A DNA stretch of 64,000 nt from UBA8199 sp035358715. GTDB taxonomy: Bacteria > Verrucomicrobiota > Verrucomicrobiia > Limisphaerales > UBA8199. The position numbers and the translations under genes are program-made. Below are positions 25,684 through 34,161 of the stretch, piece by piece. Within the stretch, counting starts at the first letter, position 1. Each line of letters starts with the position of its first letter. The notes beneath the pieces are model-generated. The model was not told the origin of the DNA. It made no database searches and saw only the letters and a list, made by a program, of their open reading frames with translations. The stretch covers positions 1 to 64,000 of the forward strand of contig DAOPPX010000003.1 in NCBI GenBank assembly GCA_035358715.1, written 5' to 3'.

Positions 25684-26793
25684 ATGACTGACCCGCGTTA
25701 CCGCAAGCTGGCAAAGTTACTCGTCGAATACTCGACGGCCCTCAAGAAGGGAGATCGCATCCTGCTGGACATGATTGATGTGCCCGACGAGTTTTCCGTC
25801 GAGCTGATGCGGGCGGCGCGGGCAGCGGGCGCCACGCCCATCATCGAGGTCCGCCACACCCGCGTCAACCGGGAGATTCTGCGCGCCATCAACCCCCGCC
25901 ACGCCCTGCTGGTGCGGGACATCGAGTGGTTCCGGATGAAGAAGATGCAGGCGTATGTGGCCGTTCGCGGCAGCGACAACGCGAGCGAGAACGCGGACGT
26001 GGCCAGCGAGCGCATGGCGCTCTACAGCCGTGCCATCCGTCCGGTGCTCAACTACCGGGTCAGAAGGACCCGCTGGTGCGTGCTGCGGTGGCCCACGCCC
26101 AGCATGGCCCAGGCGGCCGGCATGAGCACCGAGGCGTTCGAGGATCTCTATTTCGATGTCTGCACGCTGGATTATCGCCGGATGGCGCGCGCGATGGTGC
26201 CGCTGGAGCGCCGGATGAAGCGCGCCGACCGCGTTCACATCAAAGGGCCGGGCACGGACCTGACGTTCAGCATCAAAGGCATGGGGGCCCAGATGTGCAA
26301 GGGGGACCGGAACATCCCTGACGGCGAGGTGTTCTCCTGTCCCGTCAAAGACTCCATCAACGGGTGCATTCGGTTCAACGCGCCGACTCTCTACTCGGGC
26401 ACGAAGTTCGAGAATGTCTGCCTGGAATTCAAGAAAGGCAGAATCGTAAAGGCCACCGCGAACAACACGCGGCGCCTGAACGAGATTCTGGACACGGACC
26501 CTGGCGCCCGCTACACGGGCGAATTCTCGCTGGGCCTCAATCCCCGGATCCTGCAGCCGATGTGCGACATCCTGTTCGATGAGAAGATCGCCGGTTCATT
26601 GCATCTGACCCCGGGCCAGGCCTATGAGGAATGCGACAACGGCAACCACTCGGCTGTGCACTGGGACATGGTGCTGATTCAGCGGCCCGACTGGGGCGGC
26701 GGCGAGGTCTGGTTCGACGGCAGGCTGATCCGCAAGGACGGGCTGTTCGTGCCGAAGGACTTGAAGCCGCTCAACCCGGCAAATCTGAGGTAG
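25684..26793 (+). CDS. M29 family aminopeptidase
   Basis: 369 residues from the ATG at 25684 (MTDPRYRKLAKLLVEYSTAL). Family M29 hallmarks: RGSDNASENADVAS; GDRNIPDGEVFSCPVKDSIN with metal ligands in the DGEV loop; GEFSLGLNPRILQPM; then SLHLTPGQAYEECDNGNHSA with metal-binding His and Asp. Metal-dependent cytoplasmic exopeptidase that removes N-terminal residues. The ORF is monocistronic; the previous 180 bases contain the dyad repeat. The convergent neighbour is a LysR gene. Confidence 0.92.
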   Translation: MTDPRYRKLAKLLVEYSTALKKGDRILLDMIDVPDEFSVELMRAARAAGATPIIEVRHTRVNREILRAINPRHALLVRDIEWFRMKKMQAYVAVRGSDNASENADVASERMALYSRAIRPVLNYRVRRTRWCVLRWPTPSMAQAAGMSTEAFEDLYFDVCTLDYRRMARAMVPLERRMKRADRVHIKGPGTDLTFSIKGMGAQMCKGDRNIPDGEVFSCPVKDSINGCIRFNAPTLYSGTKFENVCLEFKKGRIVKATANNTRRLNEILDTDPGARYTGEFSLGLNPRILQPMCDILFDEKIAGSLHLTPGQAYEECDNGNHSAVHWDMVLIQRPDWGGGEVWFDGRLIRKDGLFVPKDLKPLNPANLR

Positions 26794-26883
26794 GCCGGGC
26801 AGCCGGAGCACCAGCCGGTCGCCGGTTCTCGGGGGCGGTTGAGGTGGGTCAGCCGCCTGGGGCTGTTGCGGCCTGGAGCCGCA

Positions 26884-27792
26884 TCACTGCTCTCCCTTCA
26901 ACACCGCCAGGAACTCCTTCAGCCCCGCAGACAGGATTTTATTCTTCCTGAGAATCGCCGCCAGCGGACGGTAGAATTCCCCGTCCTGGAGGGTCACCTG
27001 GGCCAGGGTGCCCTGCTTGACTTCCTGTATGACGGTGCTTTGGGGCACAATGGCAATCCCTGCGTCAATTTCCACAGCGCGTTTGACCGTCTCGATGTTG
27101 TCGAACTCCATCACGTGCTGCACCTCGACAGAATGCCCTTTGAGAAGCTTGTCAAGGGCCTTGCGAGTGGGGATATCGGGTTCGAAGCTGATGAGCTTCT
27201 GTTTGTTGAGGGTTTCCAGGCGGAGGTTCCTTTGCCGGGCCAACGGGTGTTGCGGGTGGCAGATCACCACCAGCGGGTCCTTGCGCAGCGGGTAGATTGC
27301 CAATTTTCTGACGCGGACCGGATACGCTACCAGGCCCAAATCCACCGCGTTGCCCATTACGTCTTCATACACCTGGTTGGCGCGGCGGTACTCGACTTGC
27401 ACATTGACCGTTGGATAGGTCTTGAGGAACCGCTTCAGGCACGGCGGCAGGTCGTGCAGGCCAATGCTGTAGATAGTGGCAACGCGAATGCTCCCCGAGA
27501 CCATTTCCCTGGTTTCCTTCAGCCGGGTCTGGAGCTCGTTGTAGATGGCGATGGCCTGCTTGCCGTGCTGGTAAAGCGTTTGGCCTTCCCGGGTCAGGCG
27601 GAATGTTCTCCTGGTGCGTTCGATTAGCCATTTCTTCCTGCTGGGCCCGGTCTTGCGCGGTAAGAGCCTGCGTTCCAGGGAGCTGATCTGCTGGCTGATC
27701 GCCGATTGGGTCACGCCATTTATCTGGGCGGTTATGGTGAAGCTCTTGGTCTCAGCCAGATCGCAGAATACCTTCAGACTCTCGATTTGCAT
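26884..27792 (-). CDS. LysR family transcriptional regulator with an insertion in the winged helix
   Basis: 302 residues from the ATG at 27792 (MQIESLKVFCDLAETKSFTI). The N-terminal helix-turn-helix (TAQINGVTQSAISQQISSLE) is typical. Between that helix and the wing (IERTRRTFRLTREGQTLYQH) there are about ten extra basic residues (LPRKTGPSRKKW) not expected in LysR proteins. The effector domain (SGSIRVATIYSIGLHDLPP to GIAIVPQSTVIQEVKQG) is normal and CysB/Cbl-like in length. The insertion might change DNA recognition. Likely targets are not recognisable; no divergent partner gene lies directly upstream. Confidence 0.88.
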   Translation of the reverse strand: MQIESLKVFCDLAETKSFTITAQINGVTQSAISQQISSLERRLLPRKTGPSRKKWLIERTRRTFRLTREGQTLYQHGKQAIAIYNELQTRLKETREMVSGSIRVATIYSIGLHDLPPCLKRFLKTYPTVNVQVEYRRANQVYEDVMGNAVDLGLVAYPVRVRKLAIYPLRKDPLVVICHPQHPLARQRNLRLETLNKQKLISFEPDIPTRKALDKLLKGHSVEVQHVMEFDNIETVKRAVEIDAGIAIVPQSTVIQEVKQGTLAQVTLQDGEFYRPLAAILRKNKILSAGLKEFLAVLKGEQ

Positions 27793-28056
27793 AAGAAACC
27801 CCAATACCGTATTTAACAAACGCAGTCAACTGCCGCGGGAGGCAGTCACTCTTATCGGCCCGCGCCACTCTCAGCCGGCCGCTGGTCTTTGAGCTGCGGC
27901 CGCTGATTTGACTCATGCGCATTCCGGACGAGGGCTGGCAAATGTGTTGGCCCTGCCCCCCCGCCGCTCGGAGGGTGCTTTTCTGAACGGAGAGGCCGCG
28001 ATGGACTGGATCAGGAGAGCCTGCCAGCCAGAACTGCGCCGATCCGTCCCGGCTCC
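27793..28056. other. Intergenic region upstream of the LysR gene
   Basis: 264 bases with no gene. An inverted repeat ACTGCC/GGCAGT (27829-27846, 6-base loop) lies 37 bases from the LysR start and could be an operator for autoregulation, but it is short and I see no T-N11-A consensus beside it. Confidence 0.3.
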
Positions 28057-28470
28057 TTAATCCGCGCCTTCCGGTACCGCCACGAAGGCCGCCGGCAGCA
28101 GCTCCTTGACCGTGAATTTTCTCACGGCGCTCAGCGCCCGGCTGTCGGCCACCCAAACGGCGGCATGCGGGGCATACTCGGCGAGCAGTTGGCGGCAGGC
28201 GCCGCAGGGCATCGGCCCGCCCGGGGCGCGCGCAACGACCGCCACCGCCACGAAATTCTGCTTCCCGGCGGTCAGGGCGTTGAACAGCGCCACGCGCTCG
28301 GCGCAGCAGGTCAAGCCGTAGCTGGCGCTCTCGACGTTGGCGCCGGTGATCACCTCGCCCGACCGGGTGAGAATAGCCGCGCCGACCTTGAACCGGGAGT
28401 ACGGCGCCACCGCGCGCTGCCGGGCCTGGGCCGCCGCGCGCACCAATGCGGGTTTAATGGGTCTGGCCAT
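28057..28470 (-). CDS. cdd: Cytidine deaminase
   Basis: 137 residues. Zinc-site motifs: CAERVALFNAL (His/Cys position and catalytic Glu) and PCGACRQLLAEY with two zinc cysteines. N-terminal YSRFKVGAAILTRSGEVITG is the substrate loop. Homotetrameric enzyme that converts (deoxy)cytidine to (deoxy)uridine for pyrimidine salvage. The start overlaps the 3' end of the phosphorylase gene by 17 bases, so the two genes form a nucleoside salvage operon. Confidence 0.95.
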   Translation of the reverse strand: MARPIKPALVRAAAQARQRAVAPYSRFKVGAAILTRSGEVITGANVESASYGLTCCAERVALFNALTAGKQNFVAVAVVARAPGGPMPCGACRQLLAEYAPHAAVWVADSRALSAVRKFTVKELLPAAFVAVPEGAD

Positions 28471-29284
28471 AAATCTGTGCGAAGGTTGTGAGCATCCGGG
28501 CGGCTGCGCGCTTTACCCGTTCGGCGGTTTCCAGCACCTCCGCGTGCGACAGCGTCTGGCGGCTTCGGCCCGCGGCGAGGTTAGTGATGCACGAGACCCC
28601 GGCGACCTTCAGGCCGCATTGGCGCGCCACAATTGCCTCGGGCACGGTGCTCATGCCTACGGCATCGGCGCCGAGCTCGGCAAACGCCCGAATCTCGGCG
28701 GGCGTTTCGTAGCTTGGTCCGCAGACCGCCAGGTATACGCCCGACCGCAGCTTCACGCGGCAGGCCCGGCCTGCCCGCCCCAGCAAGCGCCGCAGGCCCG
28801 GGTCATAGACGCAGGTCAGGTCCACGAAGCGTGGCAAACCGGGCACCGGTTCGCCGCGCAAAGGGTTGATGCCCATGAAGTTGACGTGATCCGTCAGCAC
28901 CATGAAGTCGCCCGGGCGGAAGGAGCGATTCACGCCTCCGGCGGCGTTGGTGAGCAGCAGATCCCGGATGCCGCAGGCGGCCAGCGCGCGCACGGCGAAC
29001 GTAACCACCGTCATCGGGTGCCCCTCGTAATAATGCGCCCGGCCGCTGAGCACCATGACCGGCGTGCTGCCCAGAAGGCCGATGAGCAGTTGCCCCGCGT
29101 GCCCGCTCACGCCGGTTGGAGGGAAGCCCGGAAGCCGCTGGTAGGCGATCTGCGCGTCCACCTGCAGTTCGCTTAACACGTGATGGAAGCCGCTGCCCAG
29201 CACGAATGCCAGCGTCGGGCGCAGCGGGGAGATTTTGCGCAGCCGTGCGGCGGCGATTTTGGGGTCTGGTTGTCGTTTGCTCAT
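28454..29284 (-). CDS. punA: Purine nucleoside phosphorylase (trimeric PNP-I type)
   Basis: 276 residues from the ATG at 29284 (MSKRQPDPKIAAARLRKISP); the open frame starts earlier at 29353 with a poor extension. Hallmarks: AFVLGSGFHHVLSEL, the phosphate-binding loop VLSGRAHYYEGHPM, LLLTNAAGGVNRSFRPGDFM, the purine pocket CGPSYETPAEIRAFAELGAD and VGMSTVPEAIVARQCG. It cleaves purine (deoxy)nucleosides with phosphate. First gene of the salvage operon with cdd. Confidence 0.95.
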   Translation of the reverse strand: MSKRQPDPKIAAARLRKISPLRPTLAFVLGSGFHHVLSELQVDAQIAYQRLPGFPPTGVSGHAGQLLIGLLGSTPVMVLSGRAHYYEGHPMTVVTFAVRALAACGIRDLLLTNAAGGVNRSFRPGDFMVLTDHVNFMGINPLRGEPVPGLPRFVDLTCVYDPGLRRLLGRAGRACRVKLRSGVYLAVCGPSYETPAEIRAFAELGADAVGMSTVPEAIVARQCGLKVAGVSCITNLAAGRSRQTLSHAEVLETAERVKRAAARMLTTFAQIYGQTH

Positions 29285-29354
29285 TCCTGATCTCTGGCGC
29301 AACTGCATTGCCCTGGCCGGCTTCGACCTGTGCACGAAATTGGACAGCAACAAT

Positions 29355-29430
29355 ATGCGCCGCTATTCACGGCACCTGATTCTGCCTGAAGCAGGGCTGC
29401 AGGGCCAAAGGAAAATTCGCGCTGCCCGGC
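29355..29430 (+). pseudogene. Remnant of a MoeB/ThiF-type adenylyltransferase N-terminus
   Basis: The 25 codons from the ATG at 29355 read RRYSRHLILPEAGLQGQRKI, the conserved opening of MoeB/ThiF/HesA E1-like proteins. The glycine-rich nucleotide loop that should follow is not readable, and the frame soon ends. The rest of the 29285-29618 gap does not look coding in any frame. It is a short dead fragment between punA and the tRNA. Confidence 0.6.
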
Positions 29431-29618
29431 GTGCCGTGCGCCGGGCGGGTCCGGTACGGCTGCGGCCTTGTATCCGGACGCCGCCGTCGCCAAGCGCGGT
29501 GTCCCCGACCTGATCCAGACCGCCGAGATGTTGAATCTAATCCCGGCCAGTTGCCGATCACTTGCGCCGGAAAACAGGTTGCCGCCGCCGCCGGACTGGC
29601 CTAATGTCATGGCGGGTT

Positions 29619-29695
29619 GCGCGAGTAGCTCAATTGGATAGAGCGTCGGCCTCCGGAGCCGAAGGTTGAGAGTTCGACCCTCTCCTCGCGTACCA
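29619..29695 (+). tRNA. tRNA-Arg (anticodon CCG), with encoded CCA; element attachment site
   Basis: Cloverleaf read by eye: acceptor GCGCGAG/CTCGCGT (first pair G-U), D-arm GCTC..GAGC, anticodon stem TCGGC/GCCGA with loop CTCCGGA, T-arm GAGAG-TTCGACC-CTCTC and a 3' ACCA. The anticodon CCG reads CGG. Its 3' 46 bases (29650-29695) recur exactly at 37314-37359 and with a changed T-arm at 47713-47758, showing that it is the integration target of the island that follows. Confidence 0.93.
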
Positions 29696-30394
29696 GCCTG
29701 CGATTTGCGGTTTTCGTCGCAGAATCAATGGAAACCCGCTTATCCAGTCGGTTTCATCACGTCGCCGGAACTTGGATTGAACCACCCCCCAAAACCAGAC
29801 CAAACCAGAACAGAAACCAGAACAATTCAAGGGGCTGAAAGGGGAATCGGTTCGAGACCCTCTGGCTTTGCGTTCCGTGTTGCGGCGGTAGAATCTCCCA
29901 CCCTACGGAGGAAGACACGCCCCAAACCCTCTGAGGCAGAAATCGGCCACCCTCAAATCGTGAACGTCGGAACGGGTGACGCTAAACTGTCCGGCCAACA
30001 TACTCGAGCCAAACAGTTGGCCGAATGGATTAGCAATAGCGGTATTGTGATGCGGGGCTGCTAAGGGCGAAAACCCCAATTCTCGCAAGAATAAGTTTGG
30101 AACAAATCTTGCTTATATTACCGATTGGCAGTATTGCTGCCGAATGAACGAAAGGAATCACTGACGGAAAACTGAACGATAAGACAACAAAATTTGCGTA
30201 GCTTCGGCTGCGGGTCATCTGAAATCTGGACAATTTTAGGATACGGGACCGCGCCAAAGCCCAACGCCCAATCGGGCGTGGGCTTGGCGTTCCATCCCGT
30301 AGTGGCTCGTCCAGAGCCTCAGATGAGTGGGCGTTAGGTTCACGCCCCTTCCTTTTGCCGCTGTCTGGCTGCGTGAAAAACACCATAAGAAAAC
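29696..30394. other. Left end of element 1, noncoding
   Basis: About 700 bases with no convincing gene. It contains three ACCAGA(A)C(A) repeats (29794-29824), a small hairpin just after the tRNA (CTGCGA/TCGCAG, 29698-29722) and, near 30240-30340, GC-rich sequence with partial inverted repeats. Base composition is more AT-rich than the flanking chromosome. Confidence 0.5.
29794..29824 (+). repeat. Arm-type repeats at left end of element 1
   Basis: ACCAGAC (29794) is followed by ACCAGAACA at 29804 and 29816, the full copies spaced exactly 12 bases apart. The same word with the same spacing occurs directly upstream of both tyrosine integrase genes (37212/37224 and 47611/47623). Such pairs are typical of integrase or excisionase arm sites; I infer that role. 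Confidence 0.65.
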
Positions 30395-31054
30395 ATGCAG
30401 ACAAAATCATTACTCGGAGTTCTCACCATCACGGCGGCACTTGCGATGCAGGCTCACGCCCAAACCAATACTCTCATCGCTACTTTGACGATGCAGTTCA
30501 CAAGTGCGCAAAACTTGACAACTCCGGTTTTGCCGCTTGGGGGAAGTTACTTTTTTCTCGTGACCGGCCGTTACGGCGTTGGCCCCGGTGACAGAGGCGA
30601 GGCTATGTCCGATGCTGCTTACAACACAATTATTACGAGCACTCTTGACCAAACCCACAATCCCGGTCACCATTGGCAGTGGAACGGAACATACACGAAC
30701 CGCCCCAATCCCGACGCTTATCAAACCAACCATGTTTATCGCTTTGATTTCACAGGCCGAGGAGCGGCAGAGGTACTCGCGTTTACTGACCCGGTTTACG
30801 GGGATAACGTTGGAACGCTCACCTTTCAGTTGTATCAATTAGGGCCATTGGTGAACTTAATTAAAGCTGTCAAACCGTCGTTCAGCAATCTCACTCTCAC
30901 CACAAATTACCAGTTGCAGGTTTCCGCCGACCTGAATACGTGGACCAACCAAGGCTCACCGTTCACCGCCACCAACACGAGCATGGTTTATCCGCAATAC
31001 TGGGACGTGGACAATTGGAACCAGCTTTTCTTCCGGCTCCAAGTGACTCCGTAA
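30395..31054 (+). CDS. Secreted protein of unknown function
   Basis: 219 residues with a signal peptide (SLLGVLTITAALAMQAHAQ). A beta-rich middle part is followed by a C-terminal module (FSNLTLTTNYQLQVSADLNT, WTNQGSPFTATNTSMVYPQY, WNQLFFRLQ) that I know as a common C-terminal domain of verrucomicrobial secreted proteins, related in style to the end of the giant protein at 47.8 kb. No PEP-CTERM motif. A good terminator follows. It is probably element cargo, but the fold is host-like. Confidence 0.75.
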   Translation: MQTKSLLGVLTITAALAMQAHAQTNTLIATLTMQFTSAQNLTTPVLPLGGSYFFLVTGRYGVGPGDRGEAMSDAAYNTIITSTLDQTHNPGHHWQWNGTYTNRPNPDAYQTNHVYRFDFTGRGAAEVLAFTDPVYGDNVGTLTFQLYQLGPLVNLIKAVKPSFSNLTLTTNYQLQVSADLNTWTNQGSPFTATNTSMVYPQYWDVDNWNQLFFRLQVTP

Positions 31055-31082
31055 TTGTGGAACCCTGAACCGGAATTAGCTA

Positions 31083-31117
31083 ATCCCCATCCGCTTTCGT
31101 AGCCGGTGGGGTTTTTC
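31083..31117 (+). terminator. Rho-independent terminator after the secreted protein gene
   Basis: CCCCATCCG and CGGTGGGG form a stem with one bulge, followed by TTTTTC. It sits 30 bases after the upstream stop and also borders the 3' end of the minus-strand small protein gene. Confidence 0.75.
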
Positions 31118-31313
31118 ATTTCCCGCATTCCTTCTCACCAAGCGCCCGTTGGCACTGGTCCCCATTTCCCACGATGCGTCCGGTTCTGTCTCTGGTGATG
31201 TTTTCGGTTGCGTGGTAAATCGCCACGATGCGTCCGGTGCCGTCGCGGAGGGTGTTTCGGTCAACGCGGGCGATTATACGTCCCTCACGATTTCTCAGGA
31301 AATTATCGCTCAT
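31116..31313 (-). CDS. Small repeat protein (beta-flower-like)
   Basis: 65 residues. Short repeats carry a G-R-I-(I/V) core: REGRIIARVDRN, DGTGRIVAIYHAT and DRTGRIVGNGDQ. This resembles the strand repeats of five-fold beta-flower proteins. It starts at an ATG seven bases after the serine recombinase stop and is read in the same direction, so the two probably form one transcript. The role is unknown; a structural or accessory binding role for the recombinase is a guess. Confidence 0.55.
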   Translation of the reverse strand: MSDNFLRNREGRIIARVDRNTLRDGTGRIVAIYHATENITRDRTGRIVGNGDQCQRALGEKECGK

Positions 31314-31319
31314 AGGATT

Positions 31320-31982
31320 TCAAGCGGTTTGGGTTTTCAGGATGTTGCGGACGGTCGCCGGATACCATTGCCCGCCGTTGCGGGTGGCAATCCCCCGCCT
31401 GTTCAAGCAATCACAAATCCCCCGAAGGGTCTGAACGCCCGCCGACTTGATTTCCTGAATGATGGGAAACACCTTGGCGGCAAAGTCAGCCTTGGCGGTC
31501 TTGTTCGCCACGGCCATTGCGGCCACAGCCTTTTGGGGATTGGGTGTTCCCAATTGTTTGCCGGTGGCTTTGAGGGCGGCCAACGCTTTTGTCGTTCGTT
31601 CGCTAATCAGTTCACGCTCCCGTTGCGCCAGCAAAGCCAGAACCCCTATCGTAAAGCGGTCACACCCCGCAGCGTCGCACGCGATGAAATCCGCTCCGCT
31701 GTTTTGGAGGCGTAGCAAAAACTCAGCATTTCGCGCCAGCCTGTCCAGTTTAGCGATTACCACCGTGCCCTTGGATTTCTTGGCGTATTCCAGTGCCGCC
31801 GCCAGTTGGGGGCGTTCATCTGATGTTTTCTTGCCGGTTTCCACTTCGGAAAACTCCATAGCCAAGACCCCGCCTTGGCTTTCAACAAACCGCCGAACCG
31901 TCTCTTTCTGTGCCGCCATACCATTGCCGTCCAGCCCTTGCATTTTTGTGCTCACTCTGTAATAGCCGATGTAGATTTTCAT
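31320..31982 (-). CDS. Serine recombinase / resolvase-type invertase
   Basis: 220 residues from the ATG at 31982 (MKIYIGYYRVSTKMQGLDGN); a TTG at 31991 is an alternative. The catalytic serine is Ser11 in the YYRVST motif. VVIAKLDRLARN and IACDAAGCDRFTIGVLALLAQ are the conserved resolvase motifs. A C-terminal helix-turn-helix-like region (LRGICDCLNRRGIATRNGGQ and WYPATVRNILKTQ) binds DNA. It could resolve cointegrates or invert DNA. A 5-base inverted repeat (GGACA..TGTCC, 31986-32006) overlaps its upstream region and might be an operator or res-like site. Confidence 0.92.
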   Translation of the reverse strand: MKIYIGYYRVSTKMQGLDGNGMAAQKETVRRFVESQGGVLAMEFSEVETGKKTSDERPQLAAALEYAKKSKGTVVIAKLDRLARNAEFLLRLQNSGADFIACDAAGCDRFTIGVLALLAQRERELISERTTKALAALKATGKQLGTPNPQKAVAAMAVANKTAKADFAAKVFPIIQEIKSAGVQTLRGICDCLNRRGIATRNGGQWYPATVRNILKTQTA

Positions 31983-32371
31983 TATGGACAACTGGATACG
32001 CTGTCCGCGAAGCGCCCGGCAAAGCGAAATGTATAAAATCTATACGTCGGCAAAGATTTCGCTCCGCCCTCCAGAAAAAGGCAAATCCCGCTGAAATTGG
32101 TATGGTTCTTTCTCCTGAGCGCCGGGGCTGCGGCTCCGTGTTAGCCAGCCAGCGCCGGCCAGCCTGATTTCTTTTCACCATTGGGAAAGCACACCGGCAG
32201 AGCGCCCGGCGTGCGCCAAAGAGTCGGCAACGGCGGATTAAACCGCCAGAGGGTCAATACTCCGCCTGAAATGGGAACGGCCTGACGCAAACCGGCGACG
32301 TTGACAAACCGCCAGCCGACAACTACAACGCAGCTATCGGCGCGAATCCAATAAGAGCCCTTACGATACTC
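31983..32371. other. Intergenic region between recombinase and cargo gene
   Basis: About 390 bases. It contains the GGACA/TGTCC pair (31986-32006) and a GTATA/TATAC palindrome (32031-32045), which probably belong to the recombinase promoter region. The remaining sequence, GC-rich with many CCGCC words, has no supportable gene. Confidence 0.35.
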
Positions 32372-33298
32372 TTGGCCGGGTGGTTTTCCTTCCACGTCAC
32401 CGCAGCCACCTTGGAAGAGGTTGCCCCCCATTTCGCCACAACTACTGAAATCGTTTGGAAGGTTCCAACCAACCAAGTGCCGAAGCGGTTATGGATATAC
32501 GGGATAGGGCCTCACGTCTTTTCAGCAGCGACAATTTCAAACGCCGTCGTTCTGGCAGGGTTTCAACAGAAGGGATTTCCGAAGCCGTCAGCAAAGGCCA
32601 CGGTCATTTGGGATAGAATTGCTGGCAGCACCGTTGGTGAGCCGCGTCCCCCCTATTTTGCTCTTACGCCGAAACGTGGGGCGATTCAGTATGACATTGG
32701 GGACCGCTGGCCGGATGCGCCCAACGAAATCTTGGCGGACCGGGCCGCCGTTGAATACGCATGGGATTGTCTTGCTCGGCTCGGCATAGACCGAGCGCAG
32801 TTCGTGAAAACAAACATCGCCAGTTTCGGCGTTGCTTTCCCGCGCCAGATAGATGGAATCCGATTCCAAGATGATTCCGAAGGCTTTTCATTCCAGCAAT
32901 ACGGCAAGGACCGAAAACTGCGTTGCTTTTGCCTGACGCTTCCAACACTCGAACGCGTGAAGGAGGACACGACTGCCAGCCCGCAGGAAATCATCGCCGC
33001 CATTCGGGCGTTCAAGGTTCCGATAATGCCAAACGGGGAAGAAGCCGACTACTTCGCCAGAGTCAAAGCTATGTCGAAAGCCAAGAGGCTCACGATTACA
33101 AAACTGTCGCTCTACTACGGCGAAGGAACAATTGGAGAGACACCGCCTGAAAATGAACTGCCGAAGGCTGTAACGCCGGTTGCGTATTTGGAAACCACCG
33201 CCGACTTTGGCACCAGCAACGCACCCCTGACGCTCGCTGCCCCCATCCTTTCCTCTGACGTGAGGCGACTTCTCCAGACGAAACACGGGCGCAAGTGA
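32372..33298 (+). CDS. Secreted or exported protein of unknown function
   Basis: 308 residues from a TTG at 32372 (read as Met: AGWFSFHVTAATLEEVAPHF). The hydrophobic codons just upstream (RALTILLAGWF) suggest that the true start may be further 5', giving a proper signal peptide, but no ATG or GTG is seen there. The body is soluble and mixed alpha/beta, with blocks such as KRLWIYGIGPHVFSAATISN, RAAVEYAWDCLARLGIDRAQ and RKLRCFCLTLPTLERVKE. No family recognised. Likely element cargo. Confidence 0.55.
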   Translation: MAGWFSFHVTAATLEEVAPHFATTTEIVWKVPTNQVPKRLWIYGIGPHVFSAATISNAVVLAGFQQKGFPKPSAKATVIWDRIAGSTVGEPRPPYFALTPKRGAIQYDIGDRWPDAPNEILADRAAVEYAWDCLARLGIDRAQFVKTNIASFGVAFPRQIDGIRFQDDSEGFSFQQYGKDRKLRCFCLTLPTLERVKEDTTASPQEIIAAIRAFKVPIMPNGEEADYFARVKAMSKAKRLTITKLSLYYGEGTIGETPPENELPKAVTPVAYLETTADFGTSNAPLTLAAPILSSDVRRLLQTKHGRK

Positions 33299-33402
33299 AT
33301 ACGTATCCATTCCTCAGCGCCGGGATGGACCGGGTATTGCGAACGGGTGGGGGGTGGTCCGCAGGGAGCGCAAAGCGCTCATATCCAGAAGTTGCGCAAT
33401 TC

Positions 33403-33651
33403 TTAGTGGCGTTTTGTGAGTTGTCGGTTCTGTTTGTCCAACTCCCGTTTCCTGCGTTCTGCGGCTTGGTGCTTGCTCAGCACGGACCGCAACCGAGCCG
33501 CCTTCTCCTTGTAGCCGTCAATCTGGATATTCAGTCGGTCGGCTCGGCCATCGGCTTCGTTAAGGTAGGGAGCGAGCGTGGCTTCAAGTTGGGCGAGCAA
33601 AACCTCAAGGGCCGCGAGGATTTTGGTGGGCTGGTAGGCGTTATCGGTCAT
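33403..33651 (-). CDS. Small coiled-coil protein
   Basis: 82 residues, nearly all helical and highly charged (EADGRADRLNIQIDGYKEKA, AERRKRELDKQNRQLTKRH). The start overlaps the upstream stop (ATGA), so the two small genes are coupled. No domain recognised; probably an oligomeric DNA-binding or scaffolding accessory of the element. Confidence 0.55.
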   Translation of the reverse strand: MTDNAYQPTKILAALEVLLAQLEATLAPYLNEADGRADRLNIQIDGYKEKAARLRSVLSKHQAAERRKRELDKQNRQLTKRH

Positions 33652-33863
33652 TTTGCCCTCCCGTCTGACTGCGAGCCGGATGGCGTGGTCCTTGGCTTGC
33701 TAGCCAGCCAGCGTTTCAGCTTCTCCATCTCGGCGTCGTTGCGTCGGTGTCTCTCGGTGGTGCGTTGCTTGGCGTCGTCAATGATAGCAGTGGCCATCCT
33801 CTCGATGCGGGCGGCTCGCTCCTCAGCGGAGCCAACTGCGTCGGTTTTTTGGGTATCATTCAT
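33648..33863 (-). CDS. Small coiled-coil protein, upstream partner
   Basis: 71 residues from the ATG at 33863 (MNDTQKTDAVGSAEERAARI), preceded by AAAGGAGA as ribosome binding site. Its acidic-then-basic helix (ATAIIDDAKQRTTERHRRND) and Lys/Arg-rich C-terminus complement the partner. Unknown function. In this unit the pair lies downstream of the polymerase-like gene on the same strand. Confidence 0.55.
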   Translation of the reverse strand: MNDTQKTDAVGSAEERAARIERMATAIIDDAKQRTTERHRRNDAEMEKLKRWLASKPRTTPSGSQSDGRAK

Positions 33864-34090
33864 CTTTCGGTTCTCTTTCTCCTTTAACGGCGGGTCATTC
33901 CGCCACTGAGTATAAATACCGGCCACCGCGGAGAAGTCGTCGGGATAATCGAAGCAACCACTCGTGGCCGAGCCTACTTATGGACGGCCGAAGCCTCAGG
34001 TTCAGCGAACCACCGGTTCTCCTTTGGCCTGCCCCATGCATCGTCATCGTGGGGCCTCGTGCGAACCCACGTCCAACACAGGGGGTGATA

Positions 34091-34125
34091 TGTTTACCTC
34101 TGTGGTGGCATAATGGAGGGTAGTA
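34091..34125 (+). repeat. Left inverted repeat bounding the polymerase-like gene
   Basis: Starts TGTTTACCTCTGTGGTGGCA and ends GGGTAGTA. Its reverse complement occurs at 35523-35556 with about 90% identity and one 1-base indel. It lies 36 bases beyond the stop codon of the polymerase-like gene. Confidence 0.75.
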
Positions 34126-34161
34126 GATGTAGAGAGAAAAAGATTACTTGGAGTTACAGCC

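Noticed and set aside
29666..30064. A 132-codon open frame starting in the tRNA
   Set aside because: It begins inside the tRNA and crosses the att site and arm repeats, with no recognisable protein features.
32140..32476. Minus-strand open frame of 111 codons before the cargo gene
   Set aside because: Overlaps the start of a better plus-strand gene and shows only low-complexity sequence without start context.
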